Positions 32,342-40,993 of a DNA stretch of 50,320 nucleotides are shown here, one piece after another. Source of the stretch: an uncultured Alphaproteobacteria bacterium (lineage in GTDB: Bacteria > Pseudomonadota > Alphaproteobacteria > Micropepsales > Micropepsaceae); assembly GCA_903857685.1 (NCBI GenBank), contig CAIOFO010000126.1:1-50320 (forward strand), written 5' to 3'. How positions within the stretch are numbered: position 1 is the stretch's first letter; each line of letters opens with the position of its first letter. The translations under genes were made by a program, and so were the position numbers. A model generated the notes under the pieces. The model worked only from the letters and a program-made list of their open reading frames with translations. It searched no databases and was not told the origin of the DNA.

Positions 32342-33477
32342 ATCGCAAACAGTTTTTCGAAATGCTGCTCGATGGTGTTGACACGCGTGACCGCCGCCAA
32401 GGAAGCCGCCCGCGACTGGGCGGCGCGGTCCCGCGCCAGCAGGCGCAGGATCGCCGCCGCGGCATCGGCGGCATCGCCCGCCCGATAGGTCTGGGCATAG
32501 TCGGGCGCGGCGAGCGTCGCCGAGGCGCCGGACTCCGGCACGATCAAGGGCGTGCCCGAACAGAGCGCTTCCGCCAGGACCAGGCCGAAGGTCTCGGCCG
32601 CCGAACCATGGATCAGCGCGTCGGCGCTCGCCATCACCGACGCCAGGCGTTTCTGGTCATTGATCTGGCCCGCGACATGGACATGCGGCACGGCGGCGGC
32701 CCAGCGTTCCACGGCGCGGCGCTGCATTCCGTCGCCCACGATATAAAGTCCGATCGGCCGCTCCCGCTGCGCCTTCCGGACCGCTTCGATGATGGTGTTG
32801 AGGCGCTTTTCCGGATGATGGCGTCCGATGGCGATCAGCAGGGCTGCGTCCGGACCCAACCCGCAGGCCGCCAGCATCCCGGCGCGCATCCCGGCGTCGC
32901 GAAAGGCCGCGGAGAATTTCTCGCGCGCCACGCCGAACGGCGCCACCTCGATATGGCTGAGGCCGAAGCTGGCGAAACGCTGCGCCATCACCGGGTTGGT
33001 AACGATGGTGCCGTCGAAACAGGCATTGAGCCGGCGCAGATAGGCCCACAGCCAGCCGAACATCCTGTCCACGCGCGCCGCGCCGAATGTGCCGCCCAGG
33101 AAGGTCTGCGGATAGACCGCGACCGGGTCCATGTGCATGAAAAGGATTCTCGCCGCCTTCCCCCGCCAGCGCGCCGCAAGCCAGCCGCCGCGCCAGGGCG
33201 ACGAGCCTTCCACCAGGTCGGGCGCAAGCCTGTCCATGATGCGCCAGACCTCGGCCGCGCCCCAGAAGATGCGGTAATTGCGGTCGAAGGGCAGAAAGGG
33301 ACTTTTCACCCATTCGATCGTGCCGCCGTGACGCCGCTCGGTCCTGGTCTCGGCGCCCGGCGCCAGGATGATCATCTCATGGCCGAAACGCGCGGCGAAT
33401 TCCAGCTTCTGCTCGACATAGCGCCGCACGCCGCCGCCCGTCGGCGAATAGAATTCGCAGACATCGACGATTTTCAC
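32305..33477 (-). CDS. GT4-family glycosyltransferase
   Basis: The 390-residue GT-B enzyme opens with MKIVDVCEFYSPTGGGVRRYVEQ, the glycine-rich acceptor loop of GT4. The donor half carries IAIGRHHPEKRLNTIIEA, YIVGDGMQRR and HGSAAETFGLVLAEALCSGTPLIVPESGA, including the E-x7-E nucleotide-sugar motif. Sugar and acceptor are unknown. GTG 33477 is the start, overlapping the stop of the upstream GT4 gene by four bases (GTGA), so the two are translated together. It is the last gene of the minus-strand unit that begins with the oxoamine synthase. Confidence 0.9.
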   Translation of the reverse strand: MKIVDVCEFYSPTGGGVRRYVEQKLEFAARFGHEMIILAPGAETRTERRHGGTIEWVKSPFLPFDRNYRIFWGAAEVWRIMDRLAPDLVEGSSPWRGGWLAARWRGKAARILFMHMDPVAVYPQTFLGGTFGAARVDRMFGWLWAYLRRLNACFDGTIVTNPVMAQRFASFGLSHIEVAPFGVAREKFSAAFRDAGMRAGMLAACGLGPDAALLIAIGRHHPEKRLNTIIEAVRKAQRERPIGLYIVGDGMQRRAVERWAAAVPHVHVAGQINDQKRLASVMASADALIHGSAAETFGLVLAEALCSGTPLIVPESGASATLAAPDYAQTYRAGDAADAAAAILRLLARDRAAQSRAASLAAVTRVNTIEQHFEKLFAIYERIAAARSTR

Positions 33478-34637
33478 AGCGCCGCCGCCAGCAGGGCCCG
33501 GTAGTATCCCAGCAACCGCGCCATGGTGTTGTCCCAGTTGAAGCCCAGGCTGCGCTGCCGCGCCGCCGCACCCATTTGTCTGCGCAAAACTTCGTCGCGC
33601 GCCAGCATCGCAAGCTGGTCCGCGAACTGGGCGACGCGGCCCGGCACGGCCAGAAGACCCGTCACGCCGGGCGCGACCAAGGAGCGGCTGCCCGTGGCAT
33701 CGGCGCAGACGCAGGGCAGGCCGGACGCCATGGCTTCCAGCGTGACATTGCCGAAGCTTTCCGTCTCGCTGGGAAAAAAGAAGACATCCGACGAGGCATA
33801 GGCCGCCGCCAGCTCTTCGCCGTCCAGGGTGCCGCTGAATATGGCATCCGGCAGCAGGGCCTCAAGCGCGGCGCGTTCCGGCCCATCGCCGACGATCAGC
33901 GCCTTGTGCGCGACACCCATGGCGCGGAGCTGGCGCAGCGTCTGCGCCAGGATGTCGGTGCGCTTTTCCCGCACCAGCCGCGAGACATGCGCAATCACCA
34001 GGTCGGACGCGCCGATGCCGTGGCGGGCGCGCCAGGCTTCGCTCCGCTTGCCCGGATCGAACCGCTGCGAGTCGATGCCGCGCGGCCACATGCGGAAATT
34101 GTCCCTCAGGCCGTCGGCGCGCAGGGTCTCGGCCATGGAGGAAGACGGAACATAGATCTCCCGGCAGGCGCCGTAGAAATGGCGCAGGTAGCGCGTCACC
34201 AGACCGGTCAGCGGCGCCCAGTACCAGTAATGTTTCAAATAGCTCTCATAGCGTGTGTGGTACGAAGCGACCACCGGGATGCGCCATTTCCTGGCCAGCA
34301 TCAGCGCGCGATAGCCCAAAAGGTCCGGCGTCGCGATATGGATGATGTCGGGGGCAAATTGCTTCAGGCGCCGCTGCACCTTTCGGGGCATGCCCAGCGC
34401 CAGGCGGTATTCCGGGCGCCCGGGCAAGGCAATCGAAGGCACATGGACGACGGAGCCCGCCGGCGTGAAGGCGGGCCTGGCCGCAGTGGGCGTGAACACC
34501 AGGACCTCGACGCCCTGCGCTTCCAGATAGCGGACAAGGCGGTTCAGGGTCAGCGCCACTCCGTCCTTGATGTAATCATAGGAACTGGTGACCAGCGCGA
34601 TCCGAAGCGGGCGCGAGCCGTCATGGCCGTCTGCCAT
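33474..34637 (-). CDS. GT4-family glycosyltransferase (glycolipid-type)
   Basis: The 387 residues form a GT-B fold: LRIALVTSSYDYIKDGVALTLNRLVRYLEAQG at the start, HIATPDLLGYRALMLARKWRIPVVASYHTRYESYLKHY (the segment seen in SQD2/MgtA-type glycolipid synthases), and a donor half with HVSRLVREKRTDILAQTL and FPSETESFGNVTLEAMASGLPCVCAD. The likeness to lipid glucosyl/mannosyl transferases suggests a membrane lipid acceptor. It begins three bases after the oxoamine synthase stop and overlaps the next GT4 gene, so all three act in one pathway. Confidence 0.9.
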   Translation of the reverse strand: MADGHDGSRPLRIALVTSSYDYIKDGVALTLNRLVRYLEAQGVEVLVFTPTAARPAFTPAGSVVHVPSIALPGRPEYRLALGMPRKVQRRLKQFAPDIIHIATPDLLGYRALMLARKWRIPVVASYHTRYESYLKHYWYWAPLTGLVTRYLRHFYGACREIYVPSSSMAETLRADGLRDNFRMWPRGIDSQRFDPGKRSEAWRARHGIGASDLVIAHVSRLVREKRTDILAQTLRQLRAMGVAHKALIVGDGPERAALEALLPDAIFSGTLDGEELAAAYASSDVFFFPSETESFGNVTLEAMASGLPCVCADATGSRSLVAPGVTGLLAVPGRVAQFADQLAMLARDEVLRRQMGAAARQRSLGFNWDNTMARLLGYYRALLAAAL

Positions 34638-34640
34638 CGC

Positions 34641-35948
34641 TTACACGTCGTGCTGGCGCACGGCCTCAAGTTCCCTGGCGACCAGCGGAATGGTCGCCCT
34701 GATCTGTTCTTCGGTGTGGTTTGCGGTGATGAAGAAGCGCAGGCGCGCCGTGCTGGCGGATACCGCCGGACGCACGATCGGCTGCACATCGACGCCCTGG
34801 TCGAACAGCCGCTTGGATAGCCGCAGAGCATCCTTGTCGTCGCCCACGATCAGCGAGGCGACGGGCGATTCCTCAGCGCCGCCGATTTCCAGGCCATATT
34901 CCCGCGCCACCTTGCGGAAATAGCGGGAACGGTCGCGCAGCCGCTTGGGCCGGTGCGGTTCACGGTCCAGGATATCCAGCGCCGCGATCGCGGCGGCGGT
35001 ATCGGGCGGCGACAGGCCGACGCTGAAGATCAGGCCGGGACAGAGAAAGCGCATATATTCGATCAACCCGCTGTCGCCCGCGATATAGCCGCCGCTGCTG
35101 GCCAGCGTCTTGCTGAGCGTGCCCATATGGACATCGATGCTGCTGGGCGGCAGGCCGAATTCCTCGCAGACGCCGCGGCCGGTCAGGCCGACATTGCCCA
35201 GCGAATGGGCTTCGTCCACCATCAGCAGCAGGTCGTGGCGCTTCTTTGCCTCCACCGCGCGGGGCAGGTTCAGGATCTGCCCGTCCATGCTGTAAACGCC
35301 TTCGCAGACCAGAAGGCCGCGGCGAAACCCGCCCCGTTCCTCCTGCATGATCCTGTCGAGTTCGTCCCAGTCGCCATTGTCATAGGAGAATGTCTTGGCG
35401 CCCGAAAGCTTGGCGCCGGTGATGATGCTGTTGTGCGCGCCGCTGTCATAGATCACGGCATCGGCGCGGGTCATCAGGTGGGCGATGACGCTGACATTGG
35501 TCAGGTAGCCGCTGATGAAGACCAGTGCGTCGTCGGTGCCCAGGAACCCGGCAAGACGCTCTTCCAGCTCGCCATGCAGGTCGATCTGGCCCGCCACGAT
35601 CCGGCTGGCCGAAGCGGAGGTGCCATACTTGTCGATGGCGTTCTTGGCGGCGGCGGAAACCGCCGGATGGCCGGACAGGCCCAGATAATTGTAACCCGAA
35701 TAATTGATGAGGGTTTTTTCCTGGCGGCGCACGATGCTGTGGCTGACGCCGTCGCGCGGCTGAAAGAAAGGCAGGCTCATGCCGCTGAGGACCAGGTCAT
35801 TGATGCGGCGCAGCAAGGCGCGATAGCCGGCGAAGCCGTCAACGATGCTTTTACGGACCGGAAGCTGTGCTTCCGCCGCAATGTTCGAAGGTTCGTCTGG
35901 TGTAAAATGGGGCGCCAGGGCCACATTTTTTGTCTTGGTGTTTTCCAT
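34641..35948 (-). CDS. Alpha-oxoamine synthase (serine palmitoyltransferase-like PLP enzyme)
   Basis: The 435-residue fold-type I PLP enzyme has the oxoamine-synthase landmarks NYSGYNYLGLSGHP, SASASRIVAGQIDLHGELE, DSGAHNSII, CEGVYSMDG, VDEAHSLGNVG (Asp to PLP nitrogen) and the PLP lysine K280 in GTLSKTLASSGGY. The family (serine palmitoyltransferase, AONS, ALAS, KBL) condenses an amino acid with an acyl-thioester. The 60-residue N-terminal extension differs from biotin-type AONS, and no biotin genes are near. The downstream glycolipid-type GT4 genes and divergent LptBFG-like genes suggest a long-chain amino ketone for a lipid, for example a sphingoid base; the substrate is not proven. ATG 35948 lies at the edge of the 270-base divergent promoter region. 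Confidence 0.88.
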   Translation of the reverse strand: MENTKTKNVALAPHFTPDEPSNIAAEAQLPVRKSIVDGFAGYRALLRRINDLVLSGMSLPFFQPRDGVSHSIVRRQEKTLINYSGYNYLGLSGHPAVSAAAKNAIDKYGTSASASRIVAGQIDLHGELEERLAGFLGTDDALVFISGYLTNVSVIAHLMTRADAVIYDSGAHNSIITGAKLSGAKTFSYDNGDWDELDRIMQEERGGFRRGLLVCEGVYSMDGQILNLPRAVEAKKRHDLLLMVDEAHSLGNVGLTGRGVCEEFGLPPSSIDVHMGTLSKTLASSGGYIAGDSGLIEYMRFLCPGLIFSVGLSPPDTAAAIAALDILDREPHRPKRLRDRSRYFRKVAREYGLEIGGAEESPVASLIVGDDKDALRLSKRLFDQGVDVQPIVRPAVSASTARLRFFITANHTEEQIRATIPLVARELEAVRQHDV

Positions 35949-36218
35949 GGCCCCCGGGCCGGATCGTCGTCCCGTCAAGCATAACGTTAATTGCGGCCCC
36001 TACAACCTTGCCGGCACAGGAAAACTCATCCCGGACACGCCTAACCGCTTGGCCTGATTTGGGATATATTGACCCTCCGGCCCCCCTGTTTGCGCCATTT
36101 TGCGCCCGCAGCGCCTATACAGGAGGAATCCTGCGTCATAATATCCCCGCCCCTGGCAACAAAGCGACATGAAGGGTGATTCGGCTTAGGCCGGATATCC
36201 GTGAATTAGAGTGGGGAA
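35949..36218. promoter_or_regulatory. Divergent promoter region between oxoamine synthase and LptB-like genes
   Basis: These 270 bases separate two divergent operons and must contain both promoters. They are richer in A/T than the flanks around 35985-36070 (ACGTTAATTG, GGGATATATTGACC). I see no clear consensus site or long palindrome. Confidence 0.5.
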
Positions 36219-36935
36219 ATGCTAGCGGCGCAGCATCTGGTGAAGTCGTTCGCCGGCCGCCGGGTCATCGAAAACGTGACCTTGACCCTGGGCCGGGGCG
36301 AAATCGTCGCCCTTCTGGGCCCCAATGGCGCCGGCAAGACCACCACCTTTCAGATCCTGACGGGCATGGCGACGCCGGACGGCGGCTCGATCCTGCTCGA
36401 CGGCACCGATATCACCCATATGCCGTTCTATGACCGCGCCCGCTTCGGCATCAGCTACCTGCCCCAGGCCTCCTTTGTGCCGCGCAGCCTTTCGGTCGAG
36501 GACAATATCCTGCTCGTTCTCGAAGCCCGCATCCCCATGCGCGGCGCGCGCCTGGCACGGCTTGCCGAGCTGCTTGCCGAATCGCGCCTTGAAGCCGTGC
36601 GCAAGACGCCCGTCGGCGAACTGTCCGGCGGCCAGCGCCGGCGCTGCGAGATCGCCATCACGCTGGCCTGCGAGCCCAGCTTCGCGATGCTGGACGAGCC
36701 CTTTGCCGGCGTCGATCCCCGCAACACCGAGGAAATCACCACCCTGATCCGCCATCTTGCCGACCGGGAAATCGGCGTCCTGATCACCGACCACAAGGCG
36801 CGCGAATTGCTGGCCATCGCGGACCGCGCCTATGTCATCGAAAGCGGCAACATCCTGGCGCATGGCGTGGTGGACGACATCGTCACGCATCCCGATGTCC
36901 GCCGCGTCTATCTTGGAGAGGCGTTCCGGCTTTGA
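36219..36935 (+). CDS. LptB-like ABC transporter ATPase
   Basis: The 238 residues make a complete ABC ATPase: Walker A GPNGAGKT (34-41), Q-loop with the LptB-style [18 protein letters not shown], signature LSGGQ (135-139), Walker B FAMLDEP with E160, and H-loop ITDHKAREL. The Q-loop region and the C-terminal GEAFRL are typical of LptB, which powers lipopolysaccharide extraction from the inner membrane. The two following genes are LptF/LptG-like permeases, and LptB is normally not encoded beside LptF/G, so this looks like a self-contained second Lpt-type exporter. Start ATG 36219 has GTGGGG upstream. It overlaps the next gene by one base. Confidence 0.88.
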   Translation: MLAAQHLVKSFAGRRVIENVTLTLGRGEIVALLGPNGAGKTTTFQILTGMATPDGGSILLDGTDITHMPFYDRARFGISYLPQASFVPRSLSVEDNILLVLEARIPMRGARLARLAELLAESRLEAVRKTPVGELSGGQRRRCEIAITLACEPSFAMLDEPFAGVDPRNTEEITTLIRHLADREIGVLITDHKARELLAIADRAYVIESGNILAHGVVDDIVTHPDVRRVYLGEAFRL

Positions 36936-38245
36936 TGGAAGCTTCCGCGCAAACGCCATCGGCAAGGTCCGCAACGGCATTCCGCTTCCGGTCGTATCTC
37001 GCCGGCTTTGTCAAAGGCGGCTTTGCCTGGCGTTTCTTCCAGGACATGGCGATCTTCACCGCCGCCATCATCATTCTCATCGAAGCCATATTCCTGGCGG
37101 AACATTTCACCTGGGTGTTCCGCGACGCGGTCCGGCACGATGCCGACCTGCTGGACATCTCGCTGGTGCTGCTTTGCACCGGCACCGGGATCTTCGACCT
37201 GGCGCTGGCGACCGCCGTCCTGATCGCGGCCTATCTGACTTTGCTGCGCCTTCGCGAAAATCGCGAATTTCTCGCTTTGTTCGCCTCGGGCCTCGGCCCC
37301 TGGCAGCTGGGCGCGCTGGTCCTGATCGTGAGCATCATCGCCCAGCTCACGGGCATCGCGGGCGGCGGCATCGTGGACCCCCTCTCCCGCTACGCCCAGC
37401 GTTCCATCCTGTTCGGCACGGAACTGCAGTCCCTGAAAAAAGGCCTCGCCAGGGGCGAATTCTACAACTTCCCCGATTACGTCGTGTATGCCACCGATCA
37501 TCCCGCCACGGCGAAAGTGCCGGGCGTGGATGTCATAGACGCCAGCGGCGCGCCGCCGGTCATCAATCGCACGCTTTTCATCTATCAGCAGATCGCGCCG
37601 CACACATCGCGCGTCATTACCGCAGCGCAGGCCTCGCTGCAGGGCCCGGACCGCAGCGGCCAAATCATACTGGACCTCAATGATTTCTCGTCGCACACAT
37701 TTGCCGATGCCCATCCGCTGGTCGGCCTCAGCCCGGCGGAAACCCGCGGCAACAATGCGGCCGTGCTGGATGCGCTGCGGGAAGTGCCGCAGGTCACGAT
37801 GCATGTGCGCGATATGAGCCGGCTGATGATGGTGAACCAGCTTCTGCCCTTCGGCACGCGCGGCAGCGATCCCGCCGAACAGACCGTGTTTGAACAACTG
37901 GCCAAGAAGGCAAGTCCGGCGCCGGATGCGCGCGCGGCGCAGATGCGCCTGCTGGCCGAGCGTTTCGGACGCAGCCTGCTGTCTTTCCTGGCGCCCCTGC
38001 TTGCCCTGGCGGCGGTTTCTCTGACCACGCCGCGCTCCAACTGGTTCGCGCTGCCGCTGGTCTGCCTGGCGCTGATGTCGGTCAATCTGGGCTGCGAATG
38101 GCTCATCACGCTGGTGTCCCCGCTCGGCGTCGCGGCCGCCTTGCTGCCGCCGCTGCTGCTCTGCCTGCTGGTGGCGGGACTATCGGGCTGGATCGCGGTC
38201 CGCCGCCAGAGCGACCTGGTCCGCCCGCAGCTGGCGCGCGCATGA
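36935..38245 (+). CDS. LptF/LptG-family permease (first)
   Basis: This 436-residue protein has three membrane helices near the N-terminus (about 35-60, 80-105, 125-150), a large extracytoplasmic domain (about 150-340) and three C-terminal helices (about 345-425). That is the YjgP/YjgQ plan of LptF and LptG. The first segment contains FVKGGFAWRFFQDMAIFTAAIIIL, with the basic LptF-type N-terminus, and VLLCTGTGIFDLALATAVLIAAYLTLLRLRENRE matches the coupling-helix region with the conserved R-E pair. It would pair with the next permease and the LptB-like ATPase. ATG 36935 overlaps the ATPase stop (TGATG); TTG 36932 is a less likely start. Confidence 0.83.
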   Translation: MEASAQTPSARSATAFRFRSYLAGFVKGGFAWRFFQDMAIFTAAIIILIEAIFLAEHFTWVFRDAVRHDADLLDISLVLLCTGTGIFDLALATAVLIAAYLTLLRLRENREFLALFASGLGPWQLGALVLIVSIIAQLTGIAGGGIVDPLSRYAQRSILFGTELQSLKKGLARGEFYNFPDYVVYATDHPATAKVPGVDVIDASGAPPVINRTLFIYQQIAPHTSRVITAAQASLQGPDRSGQIILDLNDFSSHTFADAHPLVGLSPAETRGNNAAVLDALREVPQVTMHVRDMSRLMMVNQLLPFGTRGSDPAEQTVFEQLAKKASPAPDARAAQMRLLAERFGRSLLSFLAPLLALAAVSLTTPRSNWFALPLVCLALMSVNLGCEWLITLVSPLGVAAALLPPLLLCLLVAGLSGWIAVRRQSDLVRPQLARA

Positions 38246-39471
38246 CAGGCCTGCCCGAACGCGCCGCCCGCGCCGCCTATCCTGCGCCGCTCGGACGCCA
38301 TACCCGCTACATGCTGGCCAGCTATCTGCGCCACATCTTCATGGTGGCCGCGGCGCTGATGGTGATCGCGCTGACGATCGACCTTTGGCCCCAGATCCCG
38401 CTGCTCACGGCTGACCCGGCGCGCGGCGCGCTGGGCGTGGCCTGGAGCATTGCCCGTCTTGCGGGTTTGCGCGTCTGCGACCTGCTGCCGCCCTTCGTTC
38501 CGTTCGCCACCTTCCTGGGCGTGGTGTGGAGCGAGGTGGTGTTCACCGCGTCGCATGAACGGATGCTGATCTGGAACAGCGGCCGCTCGCCGCTGCAATG
38601 CCTGGCGCCCGCCGTCCTGGTCGGGGTGCTATTGGGCGCCGGACTGTTCGTGATGGACGCCTATCTGCGGCCGGCGGCGATTGCCGTGCAGATCCGGGAG
38701 CGTTTCGGGCGCGAAGGCCTGCGGCTGGACCGGACGCAAAGCGGCGGCAATCACTGGGTCGCCCTGCCCGACGGCTTGCTGCGGGCCGAGATCGAATACG
38801 GCCCGCCGCTGAAATTGCACAATGCCACGATCTACAGATTCAACGCCGACGGCCTTTTGCAGGAGGTCGACACGGCGGCGCTCGCAACGCCGCTGCCGTC
38901 GGGCGGCGAATGGCTGCTGCAGAACGGGCACTTCTGGAAAGCGCCGGCTGCCACCGACGAACCCCTGTCCCTCGGCGCCACGCGGGAAGAACCGGAAACC
39001 CTCTTCTCGCAGCGAAGCATTCCCCTGACGCTCAATGTCCTGTGGCTCGGCAATCTGGGCATGTCGCCGCAATATCTGACAATGGCGGAACTGCGTTCGC
39101 TGGCGCGGGCGCAAATCGTCTCCGCCGACGCGGCCGGGTTCGGCACGCGCCTGCAGGCGCTCTACAGCGAAGCCTTCCTGCCCGGCCTGATGGCGGTTCT
39201 CGCCGCCGCGCTGGCCATGCTGTTCATCCCCTATCGGGTGCGCCCTCTTCCCATGATCGGCGTGCTGATGGCCGGATATCTGGCGCATTTTTCCGTCACG
39301 GCGTTTCTGCTGATGGGGGAATTCGGCTATGTCTGGGCGCTTGCCGCGGGCTGGTTCGTGCCGCTGCTGGTTCTGCTCGGCAATGCCGGCGTTCTGTATG
39401 TGATTCAAAAACGCCGCGGGCTGGGCGCCAGCCTGCACATTACGCCCGCGCTGCCGGCCGCCCCGCTCTAA
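38242..39471 (+). CDS. LptF/LptG-family permease (second)
   Basis: The 409 residues repeat the LptF/G plan: N-terminal helices from about residue 25 (MLASYLRHIFMVAAALMVIALTIDL), the coupling region FLGVVWSEVVFTASHERMLIWNSGRSPLQCLAPAV, an extracytoplasmic domain (about 130-310) and three closing helices with FIPYRVRPLPMIGVLMAGYLAHF. Together with the previous gene (ATGA overlap) it gives the heterodimeric permease expected with an LptB ATPase. No LptC, LptA or LptD homologue is in the window, so the bridge is either shared with the main Lpt system or absent. The stop overlaps that of the convergent DUF4833 gene in CTAA. Confidence 0.83.
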   Translation: MTGLPERAARAAYPAPLGRHTRYMLASYLRHIFMVAAALMVIALTIDLWPQIPLLTADPARGALGVAWSIARLAGLRVCDLLPPFVPFATFLGVVWSEVVFTASHERMLIWNSGRSPLQCLAPAVLVGVLLGAGLFVMDAYLRPAAIAVQIRERFGREGLRLDRTQSGGNHWVALPDGLLRAEIEYGPPLKLHNATIYRFNADGLLQEVDTAALATPLPSGGEWLLQNGHFWKAPAATDEPLSLGATREEPETLFSQRSIPLTLNVLWLGNLGMSPQYLTMAELRSLARAQIVSADAAGFGTRLQALYSEAFLPGLMAVLAAALAMLFIPYRVRPLPMIGVLMAGYLAHFSVTAFLLMGEFGYVWALAAGWFVPLLVLLGNAGVLYVIQKRRGLGASLHITPALPAAPL

Positions 39472-40067
39472 TTCTGGCCGATATGCTCGTGCAGGACTTT
39501 GCCGCTGCTCTTGTCGATGGCGAAAATTTCCAGCGATGGAACAGTGGGCATGACGCCGCCCTCGATGACGTTCAGATAGACGTAAACCAGCCTGGCCGTG
39601 TGATTGCCGATCTGGATCAGCGCCTCGGGCCGCTTCTTGTCGTCCAGGTCCAGCGTCAGAACCCGTTCCGGCAAAGCCGCGACCTGGAAGGTGACCGGCT
39701 GGCCGCGGGCCGGCCGGTTGATCCGCACGCCATAGGCCATCATGCGTTCCACGAAATTCAGAGCCTTTTTCTGGCCATCGACATTGAACCAGCGCCAGAA
39801 GCCCTCCACCGGCGTATCGGAATCCACTTCGCCATGCGCGTCCCGCCGGACGGCATAGACCACCGTGTTCGCGTTGGGCGAGCGCTCGACATAGAACAGC
39901 ATGTCCGGATCGTCCGGCACCTTGAATTCCGGCCGGACGCGGGGAATTTCGTCAATCTCCGTCACCTGGCTAGAGAGCTGGCGCGCCGCCGCGCCGTCCA
40001 GGACCGCCAGCCCCAGCAGACAGCCAAATCCCAGGACGCGAATAATCAATTTCCAGCGCGCTTGCAC
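39468..40067 (-). CDS. Exported DUF4833-like protein
   Basis: This 199-residue protein has a signal peptide or anchor at residues 1-28 (KLIIRVLGFGCLLGLAVLDGAAA). It then has the DUF4833 pattern: MLFYVERSPNANTVVYAVRRD, PVEGFWRWFNVDGQKKALNFVERMMAYGVRI, LDLDDKKRPEALIQIGN and YVYLNVIEGG. The function is unknown; it should sit in the periplasm. GTG 40067 gives a clean signal peptide; the longer frame overlaps the upstream gene by 56 bases and starts with sequence of no signal character. It follows the hydroxylase on the same strand by four bases, so they are an operon. Confidence 0.75.
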   Translation of the reverse strand: MQARWKLIIRVLGFGCLLGLAVLDGAAARQLSSQVTEIDEIPRVRPEFKVPDDPDMLFYVERSPNANTVVYAVRRDAHGEVDSDTPVEGFWRWFNVDGQKKALNFVERMMAYGVRINRPARGQPVTFQVAALPERVLTLDLDDKKRPEALIQIGNHTARLVYVYLNVIEGGVMPTVPSLEIFAIDKSSGKVLHEHIGQN

Positions 40068-40071
40068 GGCG

Positions 40072-40833
40072 TCAGCCCATCCCGCCGGTGATCCTGGCGT
40101 TGGTGCGGATTTTCCGCACCGATTCATTCCGATGGGCCAGCGCCAGGAAAAAACGGTTCAGCAGGCTCAGATGCCAGGGCATTTTTCGCGCCACGTCCAG
40201 AAACAGCACGGCCCGCACCTCATCGGATTCATTGGCGGCCTCATGCAGGAAAGTGTCGTCGAACAGCACGGCGGCGCCGTCGGTCCAGTAATATTTGCTG
40301 CCCTTCTCGATCTCCTCGCGGTGCGCCCGGTCCTGGGCCTCGCAATTGATCCGGATCCAGCATTGCTTGCCGGCGTTGTTGCCGGGAATGACCACGCCCA
40401 GATGGTAGCGCACAAATCCCTTCCAGTAGCCCCAATGCGGCTTGATATGCTGGTGCGGCTCCAGGATGGAAAAGAACGCCGTATAGACGCCCGGAATCCG
40501 GCGCAGCAGCGCGGCGGTGCGCGGCGCCAGGGCGCAATTCTCATCGATGAATTCACCCGATTTGAACATGAAGGTCTTCCACGCGATGGCATGGATGCCG
40601 CTGGACGTCTCGCTGCTCAGCGTGTCGATATTGGGAATGATGCTTCTTTTTTCCAGCATCGCCAGGCACTCTTCGCGCACGGCCGGAAAATTTTCCTGCA
40701 AGATGGCCAGGGCCGGATATTCGCCCAGGAAATCCCGCTCGAATGCGGGCAGCTTGCGGAAGGAACCGCGCGCCTCGGCGCGAACGAATATCTCCGCCGC
40801 CGCATTCTTCATGTAGACGCTGAATTTTCCCAT
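40072..40833 (-). CDS. Aspartyl/asparaginyl beta-hydroxylase-family dioxygenase (LpxO-like)
   Basis: The 253-residue protein has the iron/2-oxoglutarate hydroxylase core of the AspH/LpxO family: KPHWGYWKGFVRYHLGVVIPGNN (first iron His and the Arg of the substrate or cofactor site), LFDDTFLHEAANES (second iron His) and EVRAVLFLDVARKMP (2-oxoglutarate Arg). LpxO hydroxylates the 2-position of lipid A acyl chains, and other members act on Asp residues of proteins. Beside a lipid synthesis/export gene set, hydroxylation of a fatty acyl chain (as found in many sphingolipids) is an attractive but unproven role. ATG 40833 has a GGATAGC leader. It is the first gene of a two-gene minus-strand operon. 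Confidence 0.86.
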   Translation of the reverse strand: MGKFSVYMKNAAAEIFVRAEARGSFRKLPAFERDFLGEYPALAILQENFPAVREECLAMLEKRSIIPNIDTLSSETSSGIHAIAWKTFMFKSGEFIDENCALAPRTAALLRRIPGVYTAFFSILEPHQHIKPHWGYWKGFVRYHLGVVIPGNNAGKQCWIRINCEAQDRAHREEIEKGSKYYWTDGAAVLFDDTFLHEAANESDEVRAVLFLDVARKMPWHLSLLNRFFLALAHRNESVRKIRTNARITGGMG

Positions 40834-40993
40834 GCTATCCAGCAGTCATCCTTGCGGTCCGATTTGAACAGAGTGCGCCCGGGGACCGGCACAATCGTTA
40901 GCAACGCCAGGGCAGCCCCTGGTTTGTTCTTAAATTAGGCACGCTGCCGATTCAAGCAGACGCAAAAAAGCGCGCCTCGGGCGGCCAGGAAAT

